In this document: piece after piece, positions 31,460 through 39,122 of the stretch
Layout: the number at the start of each line of letters is the position of its first letter
How positions within the stretch are numbered: position 1 is the first letter of the stretch
Program-made: the position numbers and the translations under genes
Assembly: GCA_023395595.1 (NCBI GenBank)
Contig: JAEWYO010000027.1
Coordinates: 1-39,122 of the forward strand
Direction: 5' to 3'
Source of the DNA: Bacillota bacterium
GTDB taxonomy: Bacteria; Bacillota; Clostridia; Christensenellales; CAG-138
DNA length: 39,122 bases
Notes under the pieces: model-generated
Databases searched by the model: none
Seen by the model: only the letters and a program-made list of their open reading frames with translations
Told to the model about the DNA's origin: nothing

Positions 31460-31476
31460 CATATATGATTTTATTA
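31460..31476 (+). promoter_or_regulatory. Operator upstream of the MFS transporter
   Basis: CATATATGATTTTATTA: the first half-site CATATA is perfect and the second (TTATTA) diverged. It starts 8 bp after the -10, the same placement as the other copies. Confidence 0.6.
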
Positions 31477-31518
31477 TTTCGAGTCAAAAACAGGCAACCG
31501 CAAGAAAGCAGGGTTGGT

Positions 31519-32805
31519 ATGCAAGAGAATCAAAAGATATCCGCGAAGAACTGGACGCTCATCGTGCTGCTCGGAATCACGGGTCAGCTCTGCTGGTCGG
31601 TGGAAGGCTCGTGGTTTAACAACTTTGTCTACGACCGCATCGCGCAGAACCCCTCTATCGTTGCGTGGATGGTCGCGGTGAGCGCGACGACCAGCACCAT
31701 TGCGACGTTCCTGATCGGCACCTGGGGAGATCGGGCGGGCAAGCGCCGTCCGTTCATCGCAGCGGGCTACATCCTTTGGGGTCTTTTTACGTTTCTCTAC
31801 GGCGTTACGGAGTTTCTGCCGAAGAGCTCCCTCCTGCTCGCCGCAACCGCGGTGGTTGCCGCGGACGGAATCATGAGCTTTTTCGGCTCGTTTGGATTCC
31901 ACGCTGGCTTCAATCCTTGGACGACGGACATCTCAAACGAAAGTAATCGCGGCAGAGTCGGCGCAATCATCGCCGCGGTGCCGATTCTCGCGAGCATTCT
32001 GTCCGGCGTTTCCGGCTCCATTATCGAAAAGATCGACTTCTACGGTTTCTTTACGCTGATCGGCGCGCTTGTCGCCGCAATCGGCGTACTCAGCCTGATC
32101 TTCTTGCGGGACGCGCCAACGCTCGTTCCCAAGCGGGATGAAAAGGGGTTCTGGCATCAGCTCGTTCAGATTTTCAGCTGGAAAACCATCCGCGAAAACA
32201 AAGAACTGTTCTTCGTGTTTCTCTATATCGTATTGTTCAACATCGCGTTTAACGTGTATTTCCCGTACATCTCGATCTACCTCGTGAACTACATCGGGCT
32301 TTCGTATTCGCTGACGGGCATCGTGCAGGCGGCAAGCCTCCTGCTTGCGGTGTTCTTCACGATTCCCGCCGCGCGGTTCATTGACCGCGGAAAGGTCTCC
32401 AAGGTGCTTCTCGGCGCAGTTCTGATCAATATTGTCGGGCTGGTCGTCGTGTTTGCCGCCGGAAAGGCGAGCCTGCCGCTGCTCTGCTTCGGCATCTTCG
32501 CAACGGGGCTTGGCTATGTGCTCAACACGCAAACACTCTCCGCTTGGGTGAAAAATCTGCTGCCCGAGGGAAGCTTCGGCCAGTTTGAGGGGATTCGCAT
32601 GCTGTTTGCCGTCTGCATTCCGATGATCATAGGTCCCGCGATCGCCACCGGCATCATCAACGCCTTTGGTGTGCCGACGCTGACAAACGGCGTTGCGGGC
32701 GTGATTCCTTCCAACGCGTTGTTTGGGTTCGCGGCGCTGTTGATGCTCACCGTGTTCGTGCCGCTTGTCATCTTATTTCGCCGCAGGAAGGCAGCGGCAA
32801 ATTAA
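31519..32805 (+). CDS. MFS transporter
   Basis: A 428-residue membrane protein with about 12 predicted helices in two six-helix halves joined by a cytosolic loop (about 195-215). The loop-2/3 motif GTWGDRAGKRRPFIAAGYILWG matches the MFS signature, in the SLC45/glycoside-cation symporter-like style. ATG at 31519 follows AGGG; the frame opens at 31465, inside the operator and next to the transcription start, so that start is unlikely. Single-gene unit ended by a terminator. Substrate unknown; the divergent CMD-SDR-HD genes could process it. Confidence 0.9.
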   Translation: MQENQKISAKNWTLIVLLGITGQLCWSVEGSWFNNFVYDRIAQNPSIVAWMVAVSATTSTIATFLIGTWGDRAGKRRPFIAAGYILWGLFTFLYGVTEFLPKSSLLLAATAVVAADGIMSFFGSFGFHAGFNPWTTDISNESNRGRVGAIIAAVPILASILSGVSGSIIEKIDFYGFFTLIGALVAAIGVLSLIFLRDAPTLVPKRDEKGFWHQLVQIFSWKTIRENKELFFVFLYIVLFNIAFNVYFPYISIYLVNYIGLSYSLTGIVQAASLLLAVFFTIPAARFIDRGKVSKVLLGAVLINIVGLVVVFAAGKASLPLLCFGIFATGLGYVLNTQTLSAWVKNLLPEGSFGQFEGIRMLFAVCIPMIIGPAIATGIINAFGVPTLTNGVAGVIPSNALFGFAALLMLTVFVPLVILFRRRKAAAN

Positions 32806-32853
32806 TCTCTTTCAAAATGATTCTCATGAACTGCAACATTTGACGAACCAAAG

Positions 32854-32890
32854 AACGCCCGCAAGAAACCATCTTGCGGGCGTTTTTATT
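32854..32890. terminator. Bidirectional terminator between MFS and hxlR genes
   Basis: AACGCCCGCAAG (32854-32865), 7-base loop, CTTGCGGGCGTT (32873-32884), then TTTTATT on the plus strand and TTCTTT on the minus strand. It serves both converging genes. Confidence 0.92.
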
Positions 32891-32902
32891 GAGTAAATAT
32901 CT

Positions 32903-33274
32903 TTACTTCATACTTTTCGACGTCTCACTTATTTTCTGTTCCGGTGAGATCTGTCCTTCTAAATAAGACGTTCCCCAGTGGTTCATCGCGTGTAAAACCG
33001 GCATGATGGTCAAACCAAATTCCGTCAGCGAATACTCCACTCTTGGCGGCATCTCATTGTAGGACTTTCGTTCAATTAAACCGTCCCGTGCCAGTTCCCG
33101 CAATTGCTGTGTCAGCATCTTCTGCGTAAGCGACGGAAACTGCCGCTGCAACTCACCAAATCGCAGTGTACGCACCGAGAGATTCCAAAGCAGCAACGCC
33201 TTCCATTTCCCGCCGATCAGGTCGATCGTCATCTCCATCGGGCAATTATAGCTTCTTTCGCGAAAAGTAACCAT
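32903..33274 (-). CDS. HxlR family transcriptional regulator
   Basis: A 123-residue winged-helix regulator. The conserved N-terminal Cys (C11, NCPMEMTIDLIGGKWKALLLWNL), LTQKMLTQQLRELARDGLIERK recognition region and PPRVEYSLTEFG are all typical. HxlR proteins often sense electrophiles or formaldehyde through this cysteine. GGAGGGG precedes the ATG. It diverges from the pyruvate-kinase-domain/nitroreductase pair, which it may control. Confidence 0.93.
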   Translation of the reverse strand: MVTFRERSYNCPMEMTIDLIGGKWKALLLWNLSVRTLRFGELQRQFPSLTQKMLTQQLRELARDGLIERKSYNEMPPRVEYSLTEFGLTIMPVLHAMNHWGTSYLEGQISPEQKISETSKSMK

Positions 33275-33331
33275 GATTATCCCCTCCTCGATGGTTCCCG
33301 TTTGGTAACCCGCTTACAAAAAAGTGCGTGA

Positions 33332-33360
33332 TTGCAAACCGCCATCGCTCGTATTACGAT
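33332..33360 (+). promoter_or_regulatory. Promoter candidate in the hxlR divergent region
   Basis: Plus strand: TTGCAA (33332-33337), 17-bp spacer, TACGAT (33355-33360). An overlapping minus-strand -10 TATGAT (33359-33364), with TTATCG 17 bp upstream, could serve hxlR, giving face-to-face promoters that one repressor could cover. Confidence 0.5.
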
Positions 33361-33444
33361 CATAGCACAAACCGTGTTTGCCGATAAGACGTTTTCACAT
33401 CGTCCGGTTTCGCAATCCGTATTTCGAGAGGAAGTGTATCCGCC

Positions 33445-34020
33445 TTGATCGGAAATATTGTTTATTATGAGAATCCGCGCGAAGACCATACCGATGAAAC
33501 CTTGGAGCTTGCAAAAGCGCAAGCACTCCTTGCCGGAATCCAAACGGTAGTGCTCGCCTCCACAACGGGTGCCACCGCAGCAAGAGCGCTGGCGATCTTT
33601 CGCGATTCTGCGATTCGGCTCGTCGTCGTTCCGCACCAGTTCGGGTTCAGCAGCAAGGGCAACGCATTCCCGAAAGAGCTGGTTGCGGAGATCCGCGCCG
33701 CCGGACACGAAGTCTTCTTTGGCACGATGCTGTTTCATACGGAAAAGCTCTATCAAAACAGCGCGCCCTCACTGATCGCGAGTTTTCTGCGCTGTTTCAG
33801 TCAGGGGGTCAAGGTGTGTTTTGAGATTGCAATGATGGCAACGGATGCAGGGTTGGTTGCCGAGGGAGAGCGCATCATTTCCGTTGCCGGAACCGCGCGC
33901 GGTGCGGACACGGCCTTGGTGATGCAGGCTGCGCCTTCCGTTCGGCATACGCGCCTTCGCGTGAGTCAAATCCTCTGCAAACCGCTCAACGAGTTGCCTG
34001 CCGGCAAAGAAGACGATTAA
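33445..34020 (+). CDS. Stand-alone pyruvate kinase C-terminal (alpha/beta) domain protein
   Basis: A 191-residue protein resembling only the C-terminal regulatory domain of pyruvate kinase: DETLELAKAQALLAGIQTVVLASTTGATAARAL and VAGTARGADTALVMQA. No kinase barrel precedes it, so it is not a pyruvate kinase. Such stand-alone domains are known in bacteria and archaea without a defined job. TTG start at 33445 with GAGGAAG a rather long 10-13 bp upstream; no better start exists. It is 45 bp before the nitroreductase gene, on the same strand. Confidence 0.75.
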   Translation: MIGNIVYYENPREDHTDETLELAKAQALLAGIQTVVLASTTGATAARALAIFRDSAIRLVVVPHQFGFSSKGNAFPKELVAEIRAAGHEVFFGTMLFHTEKLYQNSAPSLIASFLRCFSQGVKVCFEIAMMATDAGLVAEGERIISVAGTARGADTALVMQAAPSVRHTRLRVSQILCKPLNELPAGKEDD

Positions 34021-34065
34021 CGTGTCGTACCGATCACAAGAGAGCATAAAAAGGAGCCATATTCC

Positions 34066-34584
34066 ATGAATCCTACCATCAATACCATCCTGTCGAGGCG
34101 AAGCATCCGCCAATACACTCGAGATGAAATCCCCGAAGAAGCGGTTCATCTCATGTTGGCCTCGGCGATGAGCGCGCCTTCCGCCGCGAACCAGAAACCC
34201 TGGCAGTTTATCGTTGTACGCAACAAGGAATCGTTGCAACAGCTTTCCACCATGCACAGCGGAACGCGGTACGTCGAGCATGCAGCGCTTGCCATCGTCG
34301 TGTTTGCCACCCCCTCCGCCGCAACTCTGCCCGCGTACTGGCGGGATGATTGCGCTGCTGCCACCCAAAATATCCTGCTTGCCGCGCATTCGCTCGGCTT
34401 TGGCGGTACATGGATCGGCGTCGGTGCCGGAGACGCCGGCACGATCAACATACTGCGCACCCTGCTTCATGTACCCGAGGATTATCTCGCTTTTTGCGTG
34501 ATTTCGCTCGGAAAGCCCGCGTTATCACCTACGGTATCGAACCGGTATCTGGCCGATCGAGTTCATCGGGAGCAATGGGAATAA
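34066..34584 (+). CDS. Nitroreductase family protein
   Basis: A 172-residue FMN-binding nitroreductase. SRRSIRQYTRDEIPEE and APSAANQKPWQFIVVRN bind FMN, and LLAAHSLGFGGTWIG is the conserved mid-domain. It probably uses NAD(P)H to reduce quinones, enoates or nitro compounds. GGAG lies 9 bp before the ATG. It shares a likely transcript with the upstream pyruvate-kinase-domain gene and may be part of an HxlR-controlled electrophile response. Confidence 0.9.
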   Translation: MNPTINTILSRRSIRQYTRDEIPEEAVHLMLASAMSAPSAANQKPWQFIVVRNKESLQQLSTMHSGTRYVEHAALAIVVFATPSAATLPAYWRDDCAAATQNILLAAHSLGFGGTWIGVGAGDAGTINILRTLLHVPEDYLAFCVISLGKPALSPTVSNRYLADRVHREQWE

Positions 34585-35312
34585 AATCATTTCCTGATCC
34601 GCGTGCTTTTCATGCGGTCAGATAACCGATACTTTTATAACCCACTCAGGTTCGTTTGCATCCGCCCTCTCGTTTCGCGCGATCGCATCACTTCGTGAGA
34701 GTTTAGCCGACCGCCTTAGTCGGACTCGAACCATCCCATGATTCTAATATAAATGTGAAAATGAAACCTACCACCTGATGTTTATTTGTCTATTGGGATG
34801 ATCGACAGTGGATGATCGTCCCAGATGGTCAAACGTTTTAGTTTGTGTGTCAGTATTGATTGCTGGCAGCTTACGCAAGTCAAAATCATTCTCAGTTACA
34901 AGGCACTATCACGCATCATGAGAAGCAAATCTTCCGATTATCGAATATTTGCAAATAGTATCTGTCATATGTTTGAAGCACGAGTATTGACGAAGCGTTG
35001 GATTCAAAGCGATCACCAGATTACCCTGCATTCGAGCCTAAGCAGTGGACAACCCGCCCCTCCAGCCATAATCGCTCTCGCTGCATAGAACGATTCATAT
35101 GCCAATACGGACTGAATTACACAACGGGTTCAGGCCACAACCAGCCTCTTAGTGCTTTAGAACTTTTTTCGTTTACCATTGACGATGTTTTCTACGGGAC
35201 ATAAAATAACAGTACGGACGCGAAGCAAAACGGTCAAATCGCCAGAACGAGCAAGAGCGAACCGAATTTTTGAACGTTTGACCATGATAAATTGTTGGAG
35301 AAAACGAGTTGT
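34585..35312. other. AT-richer gene-poor stretch with a tRNA-like T-arm fragment
   Basis: No frame here has a ribosome site or a recognisable product; the 34825-35088 frame looks accidental. On the minus strand, GGTTCGAGTCCGACTAAG (about 34710-34727) looks like the T-loop and 3' part of a tRNA, but no anticodon arm or CCA is present. Base composition shifts from GC-rich to AT-richer around 34.6 kb. It may be decayed inserted DNA. Confidence 0.45.
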
Positions 35313-37052
35313 ATGAGAGACGCGCGCAAGCAGGCACCCATACCATCTATTGTGTTCATGCTCATGGTCGTATGCCAGTTGGTACTCTTTACCTGTTTTG
35401 GAGAACAAAAAGCCGCTTATCACGTAGATGAACTGTTTACATACGGCTTATCAAACAGTTACGACAAAGCATTTCTATATGATGGCGCTCCCTCCGACGG
35501 TTTGAACAATACCCAGTTTAACCACTGGATGGATCAATCCGTTTTTTTTCGGTATATCACGGTTCAGCCGGGCGAAGGTTTTGCATATGATAAGGTTTAC
35601 TATAATCAAACGCAGGATGTTCACCCGCCTCTGTACTATATGCTGATCCACACGATTTGCTCGTTTTTCCCAAACACGTTCAGCAAATGGTTTGGTCTGT
35701 GTCTAAACTTTGGCTTGTTTGTGTTTTGTCAGATCGTGTTGTTTCAATTATCGAACGCATTACTGAAATCACGTGAAAAGGCACTTCTGGTTTGCGCGCT
35801 GTGGGGCTTTGGTGCCGGCGCATTGAATACGGTCTTGTTCATCCGCATGTACACATTATTGACGCTTCTTACGCTGCTATCGGTTTTGATCCACGTTAAG
35901 ATTCTCCAATTAAACAAGCTGCCAGCAAAATATCTCGTGGGATTCATCATAACAACGATACTGGGCGGTTTGACGCAATACTATTTCTATATATTTGCGT
36001 CTCTACTTGCTGTATTCGTTGGCGCGTTTTTCGTCAGCAATGGGTCAAAACGGAATCTTTTTGTCTACACGGCGGCAACAGCGAGTTCGTTTTTGACTGC
36101 ATTTGCGGTTTTTCCCGCCGTATTTTTGCATCTAAACGGGTATCGAGGCGCGGATGCGGTATATGGAATCAAAAATCTGGAGATTTCAGGATCAAAGCTG
36201 CACTCCATCTATTCCATGATCAATCAAGAATTATTCGGGCTGCCGGACCGTGTTGCCGATCTTCTCGCGTCTTTCCAGGCCTCCATCTGGTTCCTCTTGT
36301 GTGTCGGCGTTGCGATTACAATACTGCTCATTTACCTGGTTTATGCATTACGCAAGAGCAAGAAGTTATCGGATAAAATAGAAGAATTGAAAAGCAAGCA
36401 CCCAGCCGAACTCGACATAATGGCATCTTGCAAGAGAATATTTAAAAACCGAGAACGCGCTTTTTTGATCACTATGCTTGGCATCATGCTATTGTTCACG
36501 TGGATCATATCGAATATAGCGCCCGAAATGGGTGTCTTTATGGATCGGTATGTATTCTGTGTGTTTCCGTTGATCTGCATCCTGGCGGTTGCCTGCCTTT
36601 GGGCAATCTTTTCCAAGCTCGTGAAGCGAACGTGGTTACGCAATGCCGCGCTGATCCTGCTGATTGCCGTATTCACTTTCGGTTCGCATTGGAACAGCAA
36701 GGGTCAGTATCTGTATCAGGAAAACGAGCCGAGAACGCAATTAAGCACCACGATTGCCGGAACAAACTGCATTTTTGTAATGGAGCATGATTATCTGCTG
36801 CATTCGATGAGCAACTTATTCATGCGTTGTGAGAACGTTTTCCCAACCAGATCGGATGACGTTGACCAAATCATTCAGGGGATAGACTCTGCGCCGGGCA
36901 ATTGTAAAATTACCCTGATCATCTCCGTTCAAGCCTACAATGATTTGATTTTGCGTCAAATCGAAGACAAGACAGATTATCACCCTTTATTCTTGTCAAA
37001 GGGGCTATCCGGAGATCAATATTACTATATATACGAACTGCAAAATTCCTAA
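35313..37052 (+). CDS. GT39-like (GT-C fold) membrane glycosyltransferase
   Basis: A 579-residue polytopic membrane protein with about 11-13 helices. The first extracytoplasmic loop holds YHVDELFTYG, with the DE pair typical of GT-C/PMT enzymes, and QDVHPPLYYMLIH, the HPPLYY motif of family 39-like glycosyltransferases. It would transfer a sugar from a lipid-phosphate donor outside the membrane. Start at ATG 35313 (MRDARKQAP); a TTG at 35292 is possible. Codon use is more AT-rich than in the sulfur genes, suggesting a different origin. Monocistronic; no operator seen. Confidence 0.8.
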   Translation: MRDARKQAPIPSIVFMLMVVCQLVLFTCFGEQKAAYHVDELFTYGLSNSYDKAFLYDGAPSDGLNNTQFNHWMDQSVFFRYITVQPGEGFAYDKVYYNQTQDVHPPLYYMLIHTICSFFPNTFSKWFGLCLNFGLFVFCQIVLFQLSNALLKSREKALLVCALWGFGAGALNTVLFIRMYTLLTLLTLLSVLIHVKILQLNKLPAKYLVGFIITTILGGLTQYYFYIFASLLAVFVGAFFVSNGSKRNLFVYTAATASSFLTAFAVFPAVFLHLNGYRGADAVYGIKNLEISGSKLHSIYSMINQELFGLPDRVADLLASFQASIWFLLCVGVAITILLIYLVYALRKSKKLSDKIEELKSKHPAELDIMASCKRIFKNRERAFLITMLGIMLLFTWIISNIAPEMGVFMDRYVFCVFPLICILAVACLWAIFSKLVKRTWLRNAALILLIAVFTFGSHWNSKGQYLYQENEPRTQLSTTIAGTNCIFVMEHDYLLHSMSNLFMRCENVFPTRSDDVDQIIQGIDSAPGNCKITLIISVQAYNDLILRQIEDKTDYHPLFLSKGLSGDQYYYIYELQNS

Positions 37053-37193
37053 CCCTACATTTACGCCCGTTCATTTGAGCAATCAGATGTTCCGCCGTAC
37101 TCGTGATCAGTGCGGAGACAGCGACAAACGCAGCATTCAATACATCCTTAGCCAAAGCAACGAGCTTCTCGCTTTTACTCTTCACCAATTGCT

Positions 37194-39122
37194 TTAATTT
37201 AATCTAGCCGAAAACACATGTTTACCGCTCGCTACAACCTGCTCCGTTCCATCCAGCAGGCAAATGCGGGCGTTTGTGTTTGCGGGCACGCTTAACGTGA
37301 TTGTCACGGTATCTCCAACCAGCCGCCAGCTGCAAGCCACCTTCCCAAAGATACTATCATATGAACAGCGCACATCTCCGATACGCCGGTTGATCAGCGG
37401 CTTGATGGCAAATGTTTCTTCCTCTCCCATGCCAATTCCACCCAGCGTCTGCATGAGCCATTGGCAAACTGCTCCTTTGGAATAATGGTTCAGTGAACCA
37501 ATGCCGTTCGCGTCAACGCCTTCCCAGTTTTCCCAAATCGTCGTCGCCCCGTGCTTGACCTGATAAAGCCAGCCGGGGATCTCTTCCTGCAGCAGCGTCT
37601 CTAGCGCGGCATCCGGAAAACCGTTTTCCGAAAGCGCTCCCAATAGGAAAGGTGTGGAAAGAAATCCGGTTCCTACCGTGTATCCGCGTGCCTTCATCAC
37701 ATCCGCAAGCCTGCGTGCGACGTTTGTTTTTGCCGGTTCATCGAGCAACCTCAGCGCGAGTGGACGCACCAGTTTCGCGGGGCGGGCGGACTCGATATCA
37801 TCGTTTTTTACAAACAGATAACGATACGCTTTCTTTGCGCCTTCATAATATGCGCTATATCGCGCTGCATCTTTTTCCTTTCCTAGTGTACTTGCAATTT
37901 CCGAGAGGCAGCGCATCGAATACGCAAAATACGCCGTCGCCTCCTCCGGGCGCGGCAAACCGAGCGCGAGAAATCCTTCGAATTGATCTTCTTTCGGCTC
38001 CGCCCACTCGCCCCAGTGCTGACCGACGGAGTAGGTGAATCGTCTGAACGGATTCCGTTGCGGTTTGGATAGCAGGCTGATTTGGCGGCAGCGGTGAATC
38101 ATAAACTCGGCATACCGTTTCATCGCGGGGTACATAGAAGAGAGCAGCGCCTCATCACGATACCGTCGGCTATATTGATAAGGAATCAGTATGATTGCGT
38201 CCGCCCAGCCGACTGACCCGTCCATGCCGCGCACAAACCAGCTCTCCGCGCCGTGCGGCGCAAGCGAGCGCACGCAGCCGTTTCGCTTCTGTGCGTCTGC
38301 AACATCGGTCAGCCATTTTCGCATGAACGGCGCAACGTTCATCAAATAAGCGCCCGTTTCAAAGAATACCTGCGCGTCTCCCGTCCACGGATTCCTCTCG
38401 CGTTGGGGACAATCCGTCGGCACATCAAGATAGTTACCCTTCATGCTCCAGCGCGTGTTTTCAAACAATTGGTTGACAAGCGCGTTGTCGCACGAAAACT
38501 CACTCGTCTCTTCCATATCCGAATAGACAGCGATCGCAGTAAAATCGTTGGCATCGAGTTCACAGGGCCAATTCTCTACAAGAACATAACGAAACCCAAA
38601 TATGCTGAATTCGGGTTTGTAGGTAAATGGCTCATCTGAGCATGTGATCTGTACGCGCTGCAAAGTCGGGTGTTTGGGTGCTTTCGAAATCTGCAGGTTG
38701 GACTGTGTGAAATTCCCTTCCGCGTCCAGCGTTTCGCCAAACCGCAGAGTCAAGATTTTTCCCGGTGCGGCAGGTACGCGGCATTCGATATAACCGGCAA
38801 TATTCTGTGAAAAATCGAGGACGTCCCGCCCGTCCGGCGTATGCATCAGCCGCGCGGGGAAGCGTTCATGCTCACGCATGGGTACATTGTTTGAGCAGAC
38901 AAGCTTCGCCTTGTGCGATACCTCTCGCGCGCGATCGCGAAAATCCGGCACCAGATTTGCATCGAACACCTCGCCGTTCTTCAGATCGTTTTCGCGAATC
39001 GATCCTCTGTTGCTCCAAAGAAAGCTTTCATCTGTACCGAAGACTCGTTTTCCGCCATCCGTAAAGGTAAGCTCCAATTGGGCGATCAGCTTCGTTTGTT
39101 TTCCATAGACGCAGCGCTTGTT
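37194..39122 (-). CDS. GH78 alpha-L-rhamnosidase, 5' end outside window
   Basis: The frame is open to the right edge (643 codons visible including stop), so the start lies beyond 39122. In order: N-terminal carbohydrate-binding beta domains (LELTFTDGGKRVFGTDESFLW; HTPDGRDVLDFSQNIAGYIECRV), then the (alpha/alpha)6 catalytic barrel with VPTDCPQRERNPWTGDAQVF holding the catalytic acid, TTIWENWEG with the base, and a C-terminal beta domain. It hydrolyses terminal alpha-L-rhamnose from plant or microbial glycans. No signal can be judged. The closing beta-strand region and stop look normal, so the gene is not degraded. Confidence 0.92.
   Translation of the reverse strand, partial: NKRCVYGKQTKLIAQLELTFTDGGKRVFGTDESFLWSNRGSIRENDLKNGEVFDANLVPDFRDRAREVSHKAKLVCSNNVPMREHERFPARLMHTPDGRDVLDFSQNIAGYIECRVPAAPGKILTLRFGETLDAEGNFTQSNLQISKAPKHPTLQRVQITCSDEPFTYKPEFSIFGFRYVLVENWPCELDANDFTAIAVYSDMEETSEFSCDNALVNQLFENTRWSMKGNYLDVPTDCPQRERNPWTGDAQVFFETGAYLMNVAPFMRKWLTDVADAQKRNGCVRSLAPHGAESWFVRGMDGSVGWADAIILIPYQYSRRYRDEALLSSMYPAMKRYAEFMIHRCRQISLLSKPQRNPFRRFTYSVGQHWGEWAEPKEDQFEGFLALGLPRPEEATAYFAYSMRCLSEIASTLGKEKDAARYSAYYEGAKKAYRYLFVKNDDIESARPAKLVRPLALRLLDEPAKTNVARRLADVMKARGYTVGTGFLSTPFLLGALSENGFPDAALETLLQEEIPGWLYQVKHGATTIWENWEGVDANGIGSLNHYSKGAVCQWLMQTLGGIGMGEEETFAIKPLINRRIGDVRCSYDSIFGKVACSWRLVGDTVTITLSVPANTNARICLLDGTEQVVASGKHVFSARLN

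Noticed and set aside
34705..34740. Possible tRNA gene on the minus strand
   Set aside because: Only a T-loop-like GGTTCGAGTCC is present. There is no D-arm, anticodon arm, matching acceptor or CCA.
34825..35088. 87-codon plus-strand frame in the gene-poor stretch
   Set aside because: No ribosome site, atypical composition and no recognisable domain; probably accidental.
36919..37188. 89-codon minus-strand frame downstream of the rhamnosidase gene
   Set aside because: Most of it is antisense to the 3' end of the glycosyltransferase gene. The non-overlapping N-terminal part looks vaguely protein-like, but has no ribosome site or family match.
1..39122. CRISPR array, transposase, integrase or phage genes
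   Set aside because: No regularly spaced repeats and no recognisable recombinase, transposase or phage structural product in either strand.

Overview
The window looks like a chromosomal segment from an anaerobic Firmicute of the class Clostridia. The evidence is consistent sigma-A promoters (TTGACA, 17 bp, TATAAT-like), strong GGAGG ribosome binding sites, lipoproteins with Ala/Thr/Glu-rich linkers, a CymR-like Rrf2 regulator and an initiator-tRNA-like sequence. The order or genus cannot be fixed from the sequence. Most of the window (about 0.65-34.6 kb) is GC-rich and tightly packed. The right end (about 34.6-37.2 kb) is visibly more AT-rich and looser.

Layout. (1) 1-51 is the 3' part of an initiator-tRNA-like sequence with a strong terminator, followed by about 0.5 kb without a credible gene. 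(2) 12499 down to 658 on the minus strand is one 12-gene operon: BMP-type binding lipoprotein, sugar/nucleoside ABC ATPase, two permeases, a cysteine synthase fused to a C_GCAxxG_C_C domain, a tandem flavodoxin protein, a single flavodoxin-like protein, two SDR dehydrogenases, a TIM-barrel isomerase fused to a carboxymuconolactone-decarboxylase-like domain, a nucleoside deaminase and a DUF4395 membrane protein. (3) coaB-coaC-P1 peptidase (minus) diverges from an M20 N-acyl amino acid amidohydrolase (plus), followed by an alpha/beta hydrolase. (4) A C39-like papain-fold protein leads potABCD (minus); potD carries an apparent 1-base frameshift. (5) Diverging from that are a CymR-like Rrf2 regulator, a transsulfuration gamma-family enzyme and a PatB/MalY C-S lyase (plus). 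(6) A second cysK and metNIQ (minus). (7) A CMD-SDR-HD operon (minus) diverges from an MFS transporter (plus). (8) hxlR (minus) lies opposite a stand-alone pyruvate-kinase C-terminal domain protein and a nitroreductase. (9) A GT39-like membrane glycosyltransferase and a GH78 alpha-L-rhamnosidase, cut by the window edge, close the window.

The main result is a repeated AT-rich operator with core CATATATGTTTTATATG (inverted repeat CATATA-N5-TATATG, often preceded by TTG). Recognisable copies lie at 12744, 12688, 15447, 16795, 22413, 22548, 29244 and 31460, with a weak one at 31342. Most begin within about 0-11 bp downstream of a clear -10 hexamer, as expected for a repressor. One copy lies in the promoter of the Rrf2 gene itself. 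The regulator lacks cysteines and ends like CymR, and the controlled genes include both cysK paralogues, both C-S lyases, metNIQ and an N-acyl amino acid amidohydrolase. I infer that the window is largely a cysteine-responsive sulfur-scavenging regulon.

The large BMP operon is the best candidate for an undescribed system: import of an unidentified, probably nucleoside- or sugar-like, sulfur-containing compound, followed by oxidation/isomerisation by SDR and TIM-barrel enzymes, reductive steps using Fe-S flavoproteins, and capture of the released sulfur by the CysK fusion. The substrate is not known from sequence, and this pathway is inference.
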